Assembly: GCF_014698965.1 (NCBI RefSeq)
Contig: NZ_JACXAE010000075.1
Span: forward strand, 41,006 to 105,005
Direction: 5' to 3'
Length of the DNA stretch: 64,000 bases
Origin: Iningainema tapete BLCC-T55
Lineage (GTDB): Bacteria; Cyanobacteriota; Cyanobacteriia; Cyanobacteriales; Nostocaceae
The first letter of the stretch is position 1. The number at the start of each line of letters is the position of its first letter. Under the pieces are notes generated by a model. That model was not told the DNA's origin, did no database searches, and saw nothing but the letters and a program-made list of their open reading frames with translations. Made by a program: the position numbers and the translations under genes. Shown one piece after another: positions 36,060 to 43,845 of the stretch.

Positions 36060-36190
36060 TTTCACCTAGAACTTCAGTTCTAGGCTGATAGCTGAAGTCG
36101 GTTAAAACCGACGCTTATTGTTGAGTTTCAGTCCGTTTTAACGGAATAAATGCTGTTAGCCATGTACTTGAGTACATGGCTAGCGTGCAT
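36060..36190. mobile_element. Cluster of four perfect palindromes, MITE-like or IS200/IS605-end-like
   Basis: In order: CCTAGAACTTCAGTTCTAGG (36065-36084), GTCGGTTAAAACCGAC (36097-36112), TCCGTTTTAACGGA (36132-36145) and a 26-bp palindrome at 36157-36182 (arms TAGCCATGTACT). No transposase is present. A related GTCCGTTTTAACGGAC is at 41358-41373. It sits between the two AAA genes. Confidence 0.6.
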
Positions 36191-36323
36191 AAAATGAAAT
36201 AGCCCTTGACACCAGTGACAACCGTTCACCCCTAAAAAGAATTTTGAATTTCTTTTTGGAATTTCTCTATAAGGTTTTGTAGTTAGTATTTAACCGTAGT
36301 TTTTCTGACTATAAACTGGCTCT

Positions 36324-37544
36324 GTGAAACAACAACTGATTTTAGAAGCTCTTAATCTGCCGCAAAACGCTATTTCCTACTATGTGAGTCAGGAGTTAGC
36401 GGCATTATATCCAAAAAAAGCATTGCTGGAGAGTAGCGATCCTACATTCAATTTTGAGTGGTATGCCAAGGCAAATCTGTGTACGATTGAGTATGACAAC
36501 TCTATGTATAACCAGATTCTTGCTAGCTGGAATGGTATGGATAATAAAATTTATAACTATACCGAAAATGCTAGCTTGAAGGTAAAATGGCTTGAACATG
36601 AACTTGATGTTCTGCTGATCAGTTGGAATGATGGTTGTGGTAAAGCTCCACATTATTGGATTTTGGCAGACAGCAAAGAGATTGCGGAAAACTTTTTTAC
36701 GGCAGTTTGCGACTGGAATTCGGAGATTAGAGGCGAGATTTTAGTATTTGAAGATGGATTTTGGTTAAAAAATGCTGAGTTGTTTGATTCAATAAAAAAT
36801 GCGAGTTTTGATAACTTAATTCTACAAGGTAATCTCAAACAAGATATTCAAGAAGACTTAGCACATTTTTTTGTTTCAAGAGCAACTTACGAAACTTACG
36901 GAGTACCTTGGAAGCGGGGGATTTTGTTTATTGGCTCTCCTGGTAATGGTAAAACACACACGGTGAAAGCTCTCATTAATCAGATGCAGCAGCCGTGTTT
37001 ATACGTGAAAAGCTTAAAGTCACACTACAACCCTCACCACAATATTCGGGAAGTATTTGTGAAAGCAAGACAGACTGCACCGTGTATTCTGGTTTTAGAA
37101 GATCTTGATTCTTTGGTGGAAGGAGATAATCGCTCGTTATTTTTAAATGAAATTGACGGTTTTGCCGCTAATACGGGAATAGTGATTTTAGCTACAACTA
37201 ATCATCCAGAGCGTATAGATCCAGCAATTTTGGATCGTCCCAGTCGGTTTGATCGCAAATACTATTTTGAGTTACCAGCTTTGACAGAACGCTTAGCATA
37301 CATTAACTTATGGAATGATAAATTAAAATCTGCCTTGCGTCTAGAGGATACCGCTGTCACTCAAATTGCCGAGATGACTGAGGGTTTCTCTTTTGCTTAC
37401 CTGAAAGAACTATTTCTTTCATCTATGATGCATTGGATGGGAGCTATGTCAGCTGGTGCAATGGAAAAAAGTATGATTGCACAAGTTGCTGTTTTGCGAC
37501 AGCAAATGAATAGTAGATCTGTTGAGTCAGCCGATGCCGAATAA
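36324..37544 (+). CDS. AAA ATPase, second of pair
   Basis: GTG start; 406 residues. Residues 1-195 are unrecognised (aromatic- and acid-rich, for example NFEWYAKANLCTIEYDNS). The AAA domain is canonical: GSPGNGKTHTV (204-214), Walker B LVLEDLDSL (256-264), SRH ATTNHPERIDPAILDRPSRFDR with Arg fingers, then a lid with AEMTEGFSFAYLKELFLSS. The closest familiar type is the BCS1/p97-like single AAA ring. Its stop overlaps the start of the next gene by 11 bp. Confidence 0.87.
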   Translation: MKQQLILEALNLPQNAISYYVSQELAALYPKKALLESSDPTFNFEWYAKANLCTIEYDNSMYNQILASWNGMDNKIYNYTENASLKVKWLEHELDVLLISWNDGCGKAPHYWILADSKEIAENFFTAVCDWNSEIRGEILVFEDGFWLKNAELFDSIKNASFDNLILQGNLKQDIQEDLAHFFVSRATYETYGVPWKRGILFIGSPGNGKTHTVKALINQMQQPCLYVKSLKSHYNPHHNIREVFVKARQTAPCILVLEDLDSLVEGDNRSLFLNEIDGFAANTGIVILATTNHPERIDPAILDRPSRFDRKYYFELPALTERLAYINLWNDKLKSALRLEDTAVTQIAEMTEGFSFAYLKELFLSSMMHWMGAMSAGAMEKSMIAQVAVLRQQMNSRSVESADAE

Positions 37545-38505
37545 TGTTACCATCACTGATGTGCAAGCAGCAGCCCAGCGTCTTGCAGGTGTTGCTCACC
37601 GCACTCCGGTACTTACCTCGCGAACTGTGAATCAACGCACAGATAGTCAGGTGTTTTTTAAGTGCGAGAATTTTCAACGCACTGGTTCTTTTAAGTTTAG
37701 AGGTGCATACAATGCTTTGGCACAGCTATCTGATGCACAAAAGCAAAAAGGTGTGCTGACATATTCTTCTGGGAATCACGCCCAGGCGATCGCACTTGCG
37801 GGACAATTGCTTAATATTCCTACTACTATTGTTATGCCTGACGATGCCCCAGCAGTTAAACAAGCTGCTACTCGTGGGTATGGGGCTGAGGTAATTTTGT
37901 ATAATCGACAGGATTCAACTAGGGAAGAATTAGCCCAATCTTTGGCAATTGAGCGAGGTCTTTCGATTATACCGCCATACGATCATCCTCATATAGTAGC
38001 AGGACAAGGTACAGCAGCTTATGAACTAATTGAAGAAGTTGGTGTGGATTTGCTGTTGGTATGTTGTGGTGGAGGTGGATTACTTTCTGGTAGTGCGATC
38101 GCGACTAAATCAATCTTACCTAATTGTCGCGTGATTGGAGTAGAACCAGAACGTGCTGATGATGCTACACGCTCATTTCATACCAAAACCCTGCATACTG
38201 TAACTAATCCAGATACCATTGCTGATGGCGCTCGTACTCCCTGCCTTGGTAAGGTTACTTTTCCACTGGTGCTGAATTATGTAGATGATATGGTAACAGT
38301 TTCCGAAGAAGCAATTGTGCGTACCATGTTCTTTCTGTGGGAACGTCTTAAAATTGTCGTTGAACCTACTGGAGTGCTAGCCGCAGCAGCGCTCCTTGAA
38401 GGTGTGGTAAAGGCACCGCAAGCTAGGATAGGTGTCATTATCAGTGGTGGAAATGTTGATTTGAAACAAGCAGGTAAATTATTTTCCTCAGGAGATTCCA
38501 AATAA
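37534..38505 (+). CDS. PLP-dependent serine/threonine dehydratase-racemase family (fold type II)
   Basis: ATG 37534 gives 323 residues. The PLP Lys lies in NFQRTGSFKFRGAYNAL, substrate loop SSGNHAQAIALA, and the phosphate-binding Gly-loop CCGGGGLLSG. A full-length threonine deaminase would have a C-terminal ACT domain; none is here, so it resembles serine racemase/threo-hydroxyaspartate ammonia-lyase. The 11-bp overlap with the AAA gene suggests translational coupling. Confidence 0.9.
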   Translation: MPNNVTITDVQAAAQRLAGVAHRTPVLTSRTVNQRTDSQVFFKCENFQRTGSFKFRGAYNALAQLSDAQKQKGVLTYSSGNHAQAIALAGQLLNIPTTIVMPDDAPAVKQAATRGYGAEVILYNRQDSTREELAQSLAIERGLSIIPPYDHPHIVAGQGTAAYELIEEVGVDLLLVCCGGGGLLSGSAIATKSILPNCRVIGVEPERADDATRSFHTKTLHTVTNPDTIADGARTPCLGKVTFPLVLNYVDDMVTVSEEAIVRTMFFLWERLKIVVEPTGVLAAAALLEGVVKAPQARIGVIISGGNVDLKQAGKLFSSGDSK

Positions 38506-38536
38506 GTAAGTAAGCGTAAATAAATGAAAGTTTGTA

Positions 38537-38620
38537 GTAAGGGCTTTAGCCCTTAAAAGCATCCTGCCTGCAAAATTATGGGCGGGCAAGGATGCTCCGC
38601 AGTCGCCGTGACAGTGGGAA
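38537..38620. repeat. Compound hairpin repeat region
   Basis: AAGGGCTTTAGCCCTT (38539-38554), an AGCATCC...GGATGCT hairpin (38558-38595), then AGTCGCCGTGACAGTGGG (38601-38618), whose exact reverse complement is inside the repeat at 23471-23488. A related GGATGCTCCGCTGTCGCC is at 55969-55986. Confidence 0.65.
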
Positions 38621-38660
38621 ACCCGGATGCAGCGCTGCTCTCCACCCCACAATTGTTCAG

Positions 38661-40754
38661 TTAAAAGTGACTAGGATCATTATCAAGTGCAAGCAAGAAA
38701 TTAATCAAATCTGTTTGTTGCTGTGTACTAAAGCCAGCCTGTTTATCCACATAGAAATCATGACCTGTACCATCAAGATTACTACGTACTAAACTAGGGT
38801 TAGCTTGGTTAGCTTTCACAACTAAGGCACGTAAATCGCGATCCACCAAAGCACGCAAGCTGCTAGTAGAATCAGCAGGCAAACCTTGACTGAGAGTTCC
38901 AGTAAGTCCTAACCCATTGGGTTCAACAACCTTAATGCCATCACGATCAACATTTAAACTTCCTGCTCGCACAGCCACACCACCATCATGCAAATATGGT
39001 GCGCTTAAATATAAGCCACGTAAAGTGGTAGTTTTGTAACCACCATTCGGTAGTATACCTTTGGGTAAAGTCGTGGGACTATCGGAAATACCGTTTGTTG
39101 GCACATCCAATTCTTCCGCATTAGCAGGTATGGGAACAGGAGTGTTAAAAGTGTATAGCTTGGGAGGAACTAACAAGTTATTTAGTGGTAGGCGAGACTT
39201 GGCACGTTCTGGATTAGTACCAATTTCATTAATTGGATGAATTTGGTTGTCGGTAAAGAAGGGGGGAATATGACAAGTTGCACAATTAGCTTGCTCAAAT
39301 ACTCGCGCCCCCCGGTGCACTGAACCTGTATTCAATGCCTGCCTGTTTTCACTTGTGCGGTTGGGTGGTGGTACTAAACTATTTTGGAAAGCAGACATGG
39401 CATTGTTAGCAAATAGGAATGTGCCGCTGGCAATATCATTAGAGTTGTCGCTATTGGGGCTAAAAATTAAACCATTGTATGTGAACAAACTAGGTCGCAA
39501 ATTCGGGTAATCGCCAGCACCAGGAGCAGGAATTTGGTCTTCTAATTCTGCCGGTCCAGTACCTAATTGTTGCTGCTTTTGCCGCAACCATTCTGAGGGT
39601 TTTACAGGCTCTCCATCCGGTAAACGTAAGTTTGGATCTGTAGCATTCTGGACAAATGTACCAATATAAACTTCTGGGTCAATATCTAGTATTTCAGCAC
39701 TAAGTTGGGCAGCTGCTAACAGATTTATCTCCGAAGAGTGAACACCGTTGTTGACAGCACTGAGTCCGGCAAACGGACCTACAGCAAACTGTCCGTCAAA
39801 GAAATAAGGATGATTTTTAAAAGTGAAAACACTGGGAATCTGAGTAGTGTTGTTGATACCATCCGCTGAACTCTCGAAATTACCAAAAGGTACATCCAAA
39901 ACAGCATCATCGAAGGCTTTTTCAAACTTTGCCGGGTCTGGTAATTTTACTAATTGACCTTTGCTGTCAAGAATTGTTTTACCATTACCTTGGTATTCTG
40001 GATCTAAAGGGTTAAATTTCAACCGCGCAAATCCGGCAGTTGTATTTGGTGATAATGCAACCAACAAAGGAAGGGCAAGTTCACCGTTAGGAACTCCCGC
40101 AAGTCTTTTACCTTCATTTGAGAGGGTAGCATGACAAAGAGCACAGCTAACTCCAATGCCATTTTTGGTAGGTACAAGCCCGATAGGAAAACTCCCTCCC
40201 TTTTCCATTTTTAACCCTGTATTAATAACAGTTCCTTTAGAAAATATCTGACTACCTAAAGAGATATCTTTCTGAAGGGTAATTTGTAAGTTTGTTGTTG
40301 GCTGACCACCCAATTGCTGAATTGCTGTTTGTAATTCTGGTAAAATAGTATTAATACCAGAGCTAAAACCGAAAACTGCTTGCAAACCAAAGTCATCTCC
40401 AATCTTGCGATTGAAGAATATATCTTCTCCTTTGTTAATTAATTCCTGAGTGATTTTAACTGCTCCCACTCGTTGATAGGAAGTAGGATCATTAGGGTCT
40501 AGTCCTTGCTTTTTGACTAGTTTTGCTGCTGCTGTAGGTCTAAGCTGATTGCCAAAATAGTCATAATAGCCTACTGATTGAGTTGGAGCAGTTTGGAGAA
40601 ACTCATTTCTGGCAATAGCTTTTGGCATCAAGCTATTTGATAACAAAGTACCAGCAAAAACAGCAACAAACAAGCAAATAAATAAGAATATTCTGGCTTT
40701 TTTCACAGAAAGTCTTCTAAAGAAGCTTGTTTTAGGAATAATTTTCTTGCTCAT
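38661..40754 (-). CDS. Di-heme cytochrome c peroxidase/MauG-like protein
   Basis: 697 residues, with an N-terminal hydrophobic segment (about 20-48) for export or membrane anchoring. Two c-type heme sites: CALCH (Cys204, Cys207, His208) and CATCH (Cys491, Cys494, His495). LRGLYLSAPYLHDGG near 590-610 is the conserved C-terminal motif of bacterial di-heme peroxidases. The protein is about twice the usual length and has several extra segments. It is probably periplasmic; electron donor and substrate are unknown. Confidence 0.88.
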   Translation of the reverse strand: MSKKIIPKTSFFRRLSVKKARIFLFICLFVAVFAGTLLSNSLMPKAIARNEFLQTAPTQSVGYYDYFGNQLRPTAAAKLVKKQGLDPNDPTSYQRVGAVKITQELINKGEDIFFNRKIGDDFGLQAVFGFSSGINTILPELQTAIQQLGGQPTTNLQITLQKDISLGSQIFSKGTVINTGLKMEKGGSFPIGLVPTKNGIGVSCALCHATLSNEGKRLAGVPNGELALPLLVALSPNTTAGFARLKFNPLDPEYQGNGKTILDSKGQLVKLPDPAKFEKAFDDAVLDVPFGNFESSADGINNTTQIPSVFTFKNHPYFFDGQFAVGPFAGLSAVNNGVHSSEINLLAAAQLSAEILDIDPEVYIGTFVQNATDPNLRLPDGEPVKPSEWLRQKQQQLGTGPAELEDQIPAPGAGDYPNLRPSLFTYNGLIFSPNSDNSNDIASGTFLFANNAMSAFQNSLVPPPNRTSENRQALNTGSVHRGARVFEQANCATCHIPPFFTDNQIHPINEIGTNPERAKSRLPLNNLLVPPKLYTFNTPVPIPANAEELDVPTNGISDSPTTLPKGILPNGGYKTTTLRGLYLSAPYLHDGGVAVRAGSLNVDRDGIKVVEPNGLGLTGTLSQGLPADSTSSLRALVDRDLRALVVKANQANPSLVRSNLDGTGHDFYVDKQAGFSTQQQTDLINFLLALDNDPSHF

Positions 40755-40801
40755 ATCTGATTACCTAAGTAAAGAAGTATTACAAAGACGATTGAGGCTC
40801 A

Positions 40802-40833
40802 GATCCCCGACTTCGTAAAAGTTGTCGGGGATC
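40802..40833. repeat. Hairpin repeat ATCCCCGAC family, second copy
   Basis: GATCCCCGAC and GTCGGGGATC arms, followed on the plus strand by TTGTTG. It lies upstream of the cytochrome gene, so here it is not that gene's terminator. Confidence 0.75.
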
Positions 40834-41417
40834 TTGTTGTTTACGAATGATTTAGGATTGCTATACATCGCTTTCATCCCATCCTGATAATGAATAGGCT
40901 TTCCCGTCGCTTTTTGCAAAAATTGATGAAGGAAAGATGAAAGACTTATTTGGTATTTAAAAAATCAAAATGTTATGGTAGATACAAATTGCCCAGATAA
41001 TACCAATTTTTATTGTGATTACAATCAGTACAGTGAAGAGATATAGTTGTAATTGCTAAATTTAGCGTAATATTTTACTTATCAAATCTTAATTATCTAT
41101 TTTTTAATCTGGCAGAGGTATTTAAAAAAGTAAAGTGTCTCAAAATATAGTTATAACTAGTTTTTATTTTTCTGGGTAAATTTAATTTGAACAAAATATT
41201 TTTGCTATAATTTATATAAAGATTTATTAATTTATGTATGTAAGTAAAAATATCTTGATATAGGATTTTATTAGTTACATATTTTACCTAGCAATAAATT
41301 ATCTTTAAAAAAATTAATACTAGAACGCCTTGACAAAGGTAAGGGCTAACAGCTCAAGTCCGTTTTAACGGACTGAAAGAGTTACGTAGTCAGCTAATCG
41401 TATACTTAAGATATTAG
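40834..41417. other. AT-rich intergenic region
   Basis: About 580 bp, very AT-rich, many A/T runs. Apart from GTCCGTTTTAACGGAC (41358-41373), related to the 36.1-kb palindromes, no gene is recognised. Confidence 0.5.
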
Positions 41418-41519
41418 CCAAAGCATTGGGCTGCTGTCATCACATATCAAGAAGACAAGTTACGAGTTATCTGTGTAAGGCGATCGCGGAAAGAGGAAGT
41501 GAAAATATATGAAAGCTGA
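41418..41519 (+). pseudogene. BrnT-like toxin, C-terminal remnant
   Basis: Only the last about 33 codons remain: HWAAVITYQEDKLRVICVRR then SRKEEVKIYES and a TGA at 41517. The pattern (Y...LRVI..RR(S/A)(R/T)KEE...YE) is the end of BrnT ribonuclease toxins. An in-frame stop lies immediately upstream (41415-41417), so the N-terminal part is absent. It overlaps the start of the BrnA-like frame by 11 bp, as in intact brnTA operons. Confidence 0.75.
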
Positions 41520-41733
41520 AGAATTTGATGAAAAATTTGACAACGGCGAGGACATCACTCCATACCTTAATCTGGACACTATTCGCCGTCCGGGACATGA
41601 GCAGCGGCGAGTGAACGTCGATTTTCCGATATGGATGATCGAAGCACTTGATCGGGAGGCGATGTGACTCTGTGTAACCCGTCAGTCCATCGTAAAGGTA
41701 TGAATTGCCGAGCGGCTTGAGCGGCATTCCTAA
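41509..41733 (+). pseudogene. BrnA/CopG-like antitoxin with two in-frame TGA codons
   Basis: ATG 41509 with AGAGGAAGTG upstream reads MKAEEFDEKFDNGEDITPYL, then RRPGHEQRRVNVDFPIWMIE, typical BrnA. It meets TGA at codon 53 (41665) and codon 65 (41701) before TAA at 41731. Between and after the stops the same frame continues with family sequence (VTRQSIVKV, then IAERLERHS). The two TGAs sit where Arg and Trp would be, consistent with CGA to TGA and TGG to TGA transitions. Confidence 0.82.
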
Positions 41734-41768
41734 ACACTTACCTTAAATTCAAGTAGGAGGAGAGAAAA

Positions 41769-42062
41769 ATGTTAGAATCACGAATTGAAGTTAAGTTTAC
41801 TGTTGACCTTACTGAAATACTTGAAGAACATAGGCTGATAGCTGAACGTAAGGCGCGTGAAGCTTTTGTGATGGAATTACTACGCCAAGGTGATATTAGC
41901 GCAGGTAGAGCAGCGAACCTTTTAAATATCAACCGTTCTGAACTATCTAAGTTGATGTATGAGTACAACATCTCGCCCTTTGATGACACAATGACCCTTG
42001 AAGATTTACAACGGGAGGTATCAGACTTTATTCAAATTTTGGAGAAGAAGCGTCAACAGTAA
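41769..42062 (+). CDS. UPF0175 family antitoxin-like protein, partner not evident
   Basis: 97 residues; AGGAGGAGAG precedes the ATG. The family pattern EHRLIAERKAREAFVMELLRQGDISAGRAANLLNINRSELSKLMYEYNISPFD includes a helix-turn-helix. UPF0175 proteins are usually followed by a PIN-like (DUF3368) toxin; here kptA follows with a 33-bp gap. It is thus an orphan or has lost its partner. Confidence 0.85.
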   Translation: MLESRIEVKFTVDLTEILEEHRLIAERKAREAFVMELLRQGDISAGRAANLLNINRSELSKLMYEYNISPFDDTMTLEDLQREVSDFIQILEKKRQQ

Positions 42063-42095
42063 TTGTTGTTTTTGAGATTACGTCAGAGTGGCTTG

Positions 42096-42644
42096 ATGAA
42101 TAATTCTCGCCTCGTTAAAATTAGCAAATATCTCAGCAGACATTTACGCCACCAACCCGATCGCATCGGCATTACACTCGCTCCTGGTGGCTGGGTTGCT
42201 GTCGATGAACTATTAGCAGCTTGTAAAAAACATCAGCTTCCTATCAGTCGTGATGAACTAGACGAAGTAGTCGCCAATAATGACAAACAACGCTTTTCCT
42301 TTGACTCTACAGGCACTCTCATTCGTGCTAACCAAGGACACAGCGTAGAAGTAGATTTACAATTGGAACCCGCTACTCCTCCCAGTGTACTTTATCACGG
42401 TACGGGACACAAAGCCGTTGAGTCAATTTTGCAAACCGGACTGTGCAAAATGTCGCGGCATCATGTTCATCTATCATCAGATATTGCTACAGCAAAAATT
42501 GTTGGTGCAAGACATGGCAAACCAGTGGTTTTTACTGTGGATGCAGCAGCGATGCATGAGAGCGGTTATACTTTTTATTGTTCTGACAACGGCGTGTGGT
42601 TGGTGGATAGTGTACCACCAGATTATCTGGCGATCGCTAATTAA
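42096..42644 (+). CDS. kptA: RNA 2'-phosphotransferase (Tpt1/KptA)
   Basis: ATG 42096 gives 182 residues, as in the family. It transfers an RNA 2'-phosphate to NAD+, making ADP-ribose 1''-2''-cyclic phosphate and nicotinamide. The catalytic set is visible: Arg18-His19 (HLRHQP), Arg66 (NDKQRF) and Arg139 (VGARHGKP). LAPGGWVAVDELL and SVLYHGTGHKAVESIL are further hallmarks. Bacteria have no known tRNA splicing that leaves a 2'-phosphate, so its substrate is open. Tpt1 enzymes can also cap 5'-phosphate RNA with ADP-ribose. It follows an orphan antitoxin and precedes a methyltransferase by 11 bp. Confidence 0.95.
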   Translation: MNNSRLVKISKYLSRHLRHQPDRIGITLAPGGWVAVDELLAACKKHQLPISRDELDEVVANNDKQRFSFDSTGTLIRANQGHSVEVDLQLEPATPPSVLYHGTGHKAVESILQTGLCKMSRHHVHLSSDIATAKIVGARHGKPVVFTVDAAAMHESGYTFYCSDNGVWLVDSVPPDYLAIAN

Positions 42645-42655
42645 GGCAATACCTC

Positions 42656-43480
42656 ATGAAAGACTTGTCCGAACAAATTAAAACCTCTTATTCCAAAGAC
42701 TTAGAAACAAGAAAAACTTGGTATTCGCCTGTGGCAGAAGCCTACAATAAGGCAAGACCACGCTATCCTAAAGAAATCATTGCTAAGGCTGTGGAGTTAG
42801 CTCAACTTCCTGAGAATGCAACTATCCTAGAGGTAGGATGTGGTCCTGGGAATGCAACGGTAGGATTTGCTCAATTAGGCTTCCCAATGGTTTGTCTTGA
42901 ACCAAACCAAGATTTTTCTAGGCTAGCACAAAAGAATTGCGCTCAGTATCCTTTGGTTGAGATTCGCAACACCTCGTTTGAAGAGTGGGAGTTAGAGCCT
43001 GAGAGATTCAACGCCGTTTTAGCAGCTAATTCTTTTCATTGGATTCCACCTGAGGTAGGGTATCCAAAAGCTGCCGATGCATTACAAAGCAGTGGTTCTT
43101 TGATTTTACTGTGGAACATGTCACCTCAACTTGATTATGAAATATACCAAACATTGAATGAAGCTTATCAGATTTATGCTCCATCTTTGGCACGATACGA
43201 AGATAGGAAAACTCAGGAAGAGATACTCAAAAAGATTGGACAAATTGTCATTAAATCAGGTCGATTTAAAAATTTAGTGTCTGAACATTTGCCATGTGAA
43301 GTCACATATAGCATCGATGATTATTTCACTCTTTTAAATACTTTATCGCCGTATTTACAGTTAGAAAAAGAGAAGAAAGATTCTTTATTTGCTCTTTTAA
43401 GGGAGAAGCTAGAGACGTCAGGTGAAGGAAGAATTCAGCTTTCATACCTCTCGGCTTGTCAAGTTGCTCAGAAACTATAG
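42656..43480 (+). CDS. Class I SAM-dependent methyltransferase
   Basis: 274 residues. Motif I ILEVGCGPGNATVGFAQLG (about 60-78), acidic MVCLEPNQDF after strand 2, and FNAVLAANSFHWIPPEVGY (motif IV region) define a methyltransferase fold of the Methyltransf_11/25 type. YNKARPRYPKEII near the start is typical of the small-molecule type. The substrate cannot be inferred. The 11-bp gap after kptA suggests co-transcription, which could point to an RNA-related role, but this is inference. Confidence 0.88.
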   Translation: MKDLSEQIKTSYSKDLETRKTWYSPVAEAYNKARPRYPKEIIAKAVELAQLPENATILEVGCGPGNATVGFAQLGFPMVCLEPNQDFSRLAQKNCAQYPLVEIRNTSFEEWELEPERFNAVLAANSFHWIPPEVGYPKAADALQSSGSLILLWNMSPQLDYEIYQTLNEAYQIYAPSLARYEDRKTQEEILKKIGQIVIKSGRFKNLVSEHLPCEVTYSIDDYFTLLNTLSPYLQLEKEKKDSLFALLREKLETSGEGRIQLSYLSACQVAQKL

Positions 43481-43601
43481 CTAAACGACACCAGCCAAGC
43501 GCGATCGCACCGACTCCACTACAATCAAAGAACTTTGGTAAGAAGCTTTATGAGAGCATGAGGAAATTCTAGAATGAATTAATGAATTGGAGGTAAGGGC
43601 G

Positions 43602-43838
43602 ATGCAAAGTATCAAAATACGCTCTCATGTGGGGAAAGATGGCATTTTACATCTTGATATCCCCGTGGGTATGGCAGACAAAGAAATAGAAGTTATGCTG
43701 ATTTATCAGCCACTAGAACCATCAGCACAGCCCAAAACACCTGAAGAATTGGGTTGGCCCCCTGGTTTTTTTGAGCAGACGGCTGGTTGTCTGCAAGATG
43801 ATCCTTTGGTGAGATACCCCCAAGGTGAATATGAATAA
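43602..43838 (+). CDS. VapB-like antitoxin, C-terminally truncated, no toxin
   Basis: GGAGG sits 8 bases before ATG 43602; the frame also opens at 43587. 78 residues: MQSIKIRSHVGKDGILHLDI, then PVGMADKEIEVMLIYQPLEP, then WPPGFFEQTAGCLQDDPLVR. This is the AbrB-like N-terminus plus acidic tail of cyanobacterial antitoxins that normally continue past GEYE to a PIN toxin. Here TAA follows GEYE directly and the next gene is a convergent Uma2 gene. It is therefore an orphan relic or a solo regulator. Confidence 0.72.
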   Translation: MQSIKIRSHVGKDGILHLDIPVGMADKEIEVMLIYQPLEPSAQPKTPEELGWPPGFFEQTAGCLQDDPLVRYPQGEYE

Positions 43839-43845
43839 CGGTAGT

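Noticed and set aside
41509..41733. Recoded UGA (for example selenocysteine) in the BrnA-like frame
   Set aside because: The two TGA codons fall at Arg and Trp positions and there is no recoding signal; decay is simpler.
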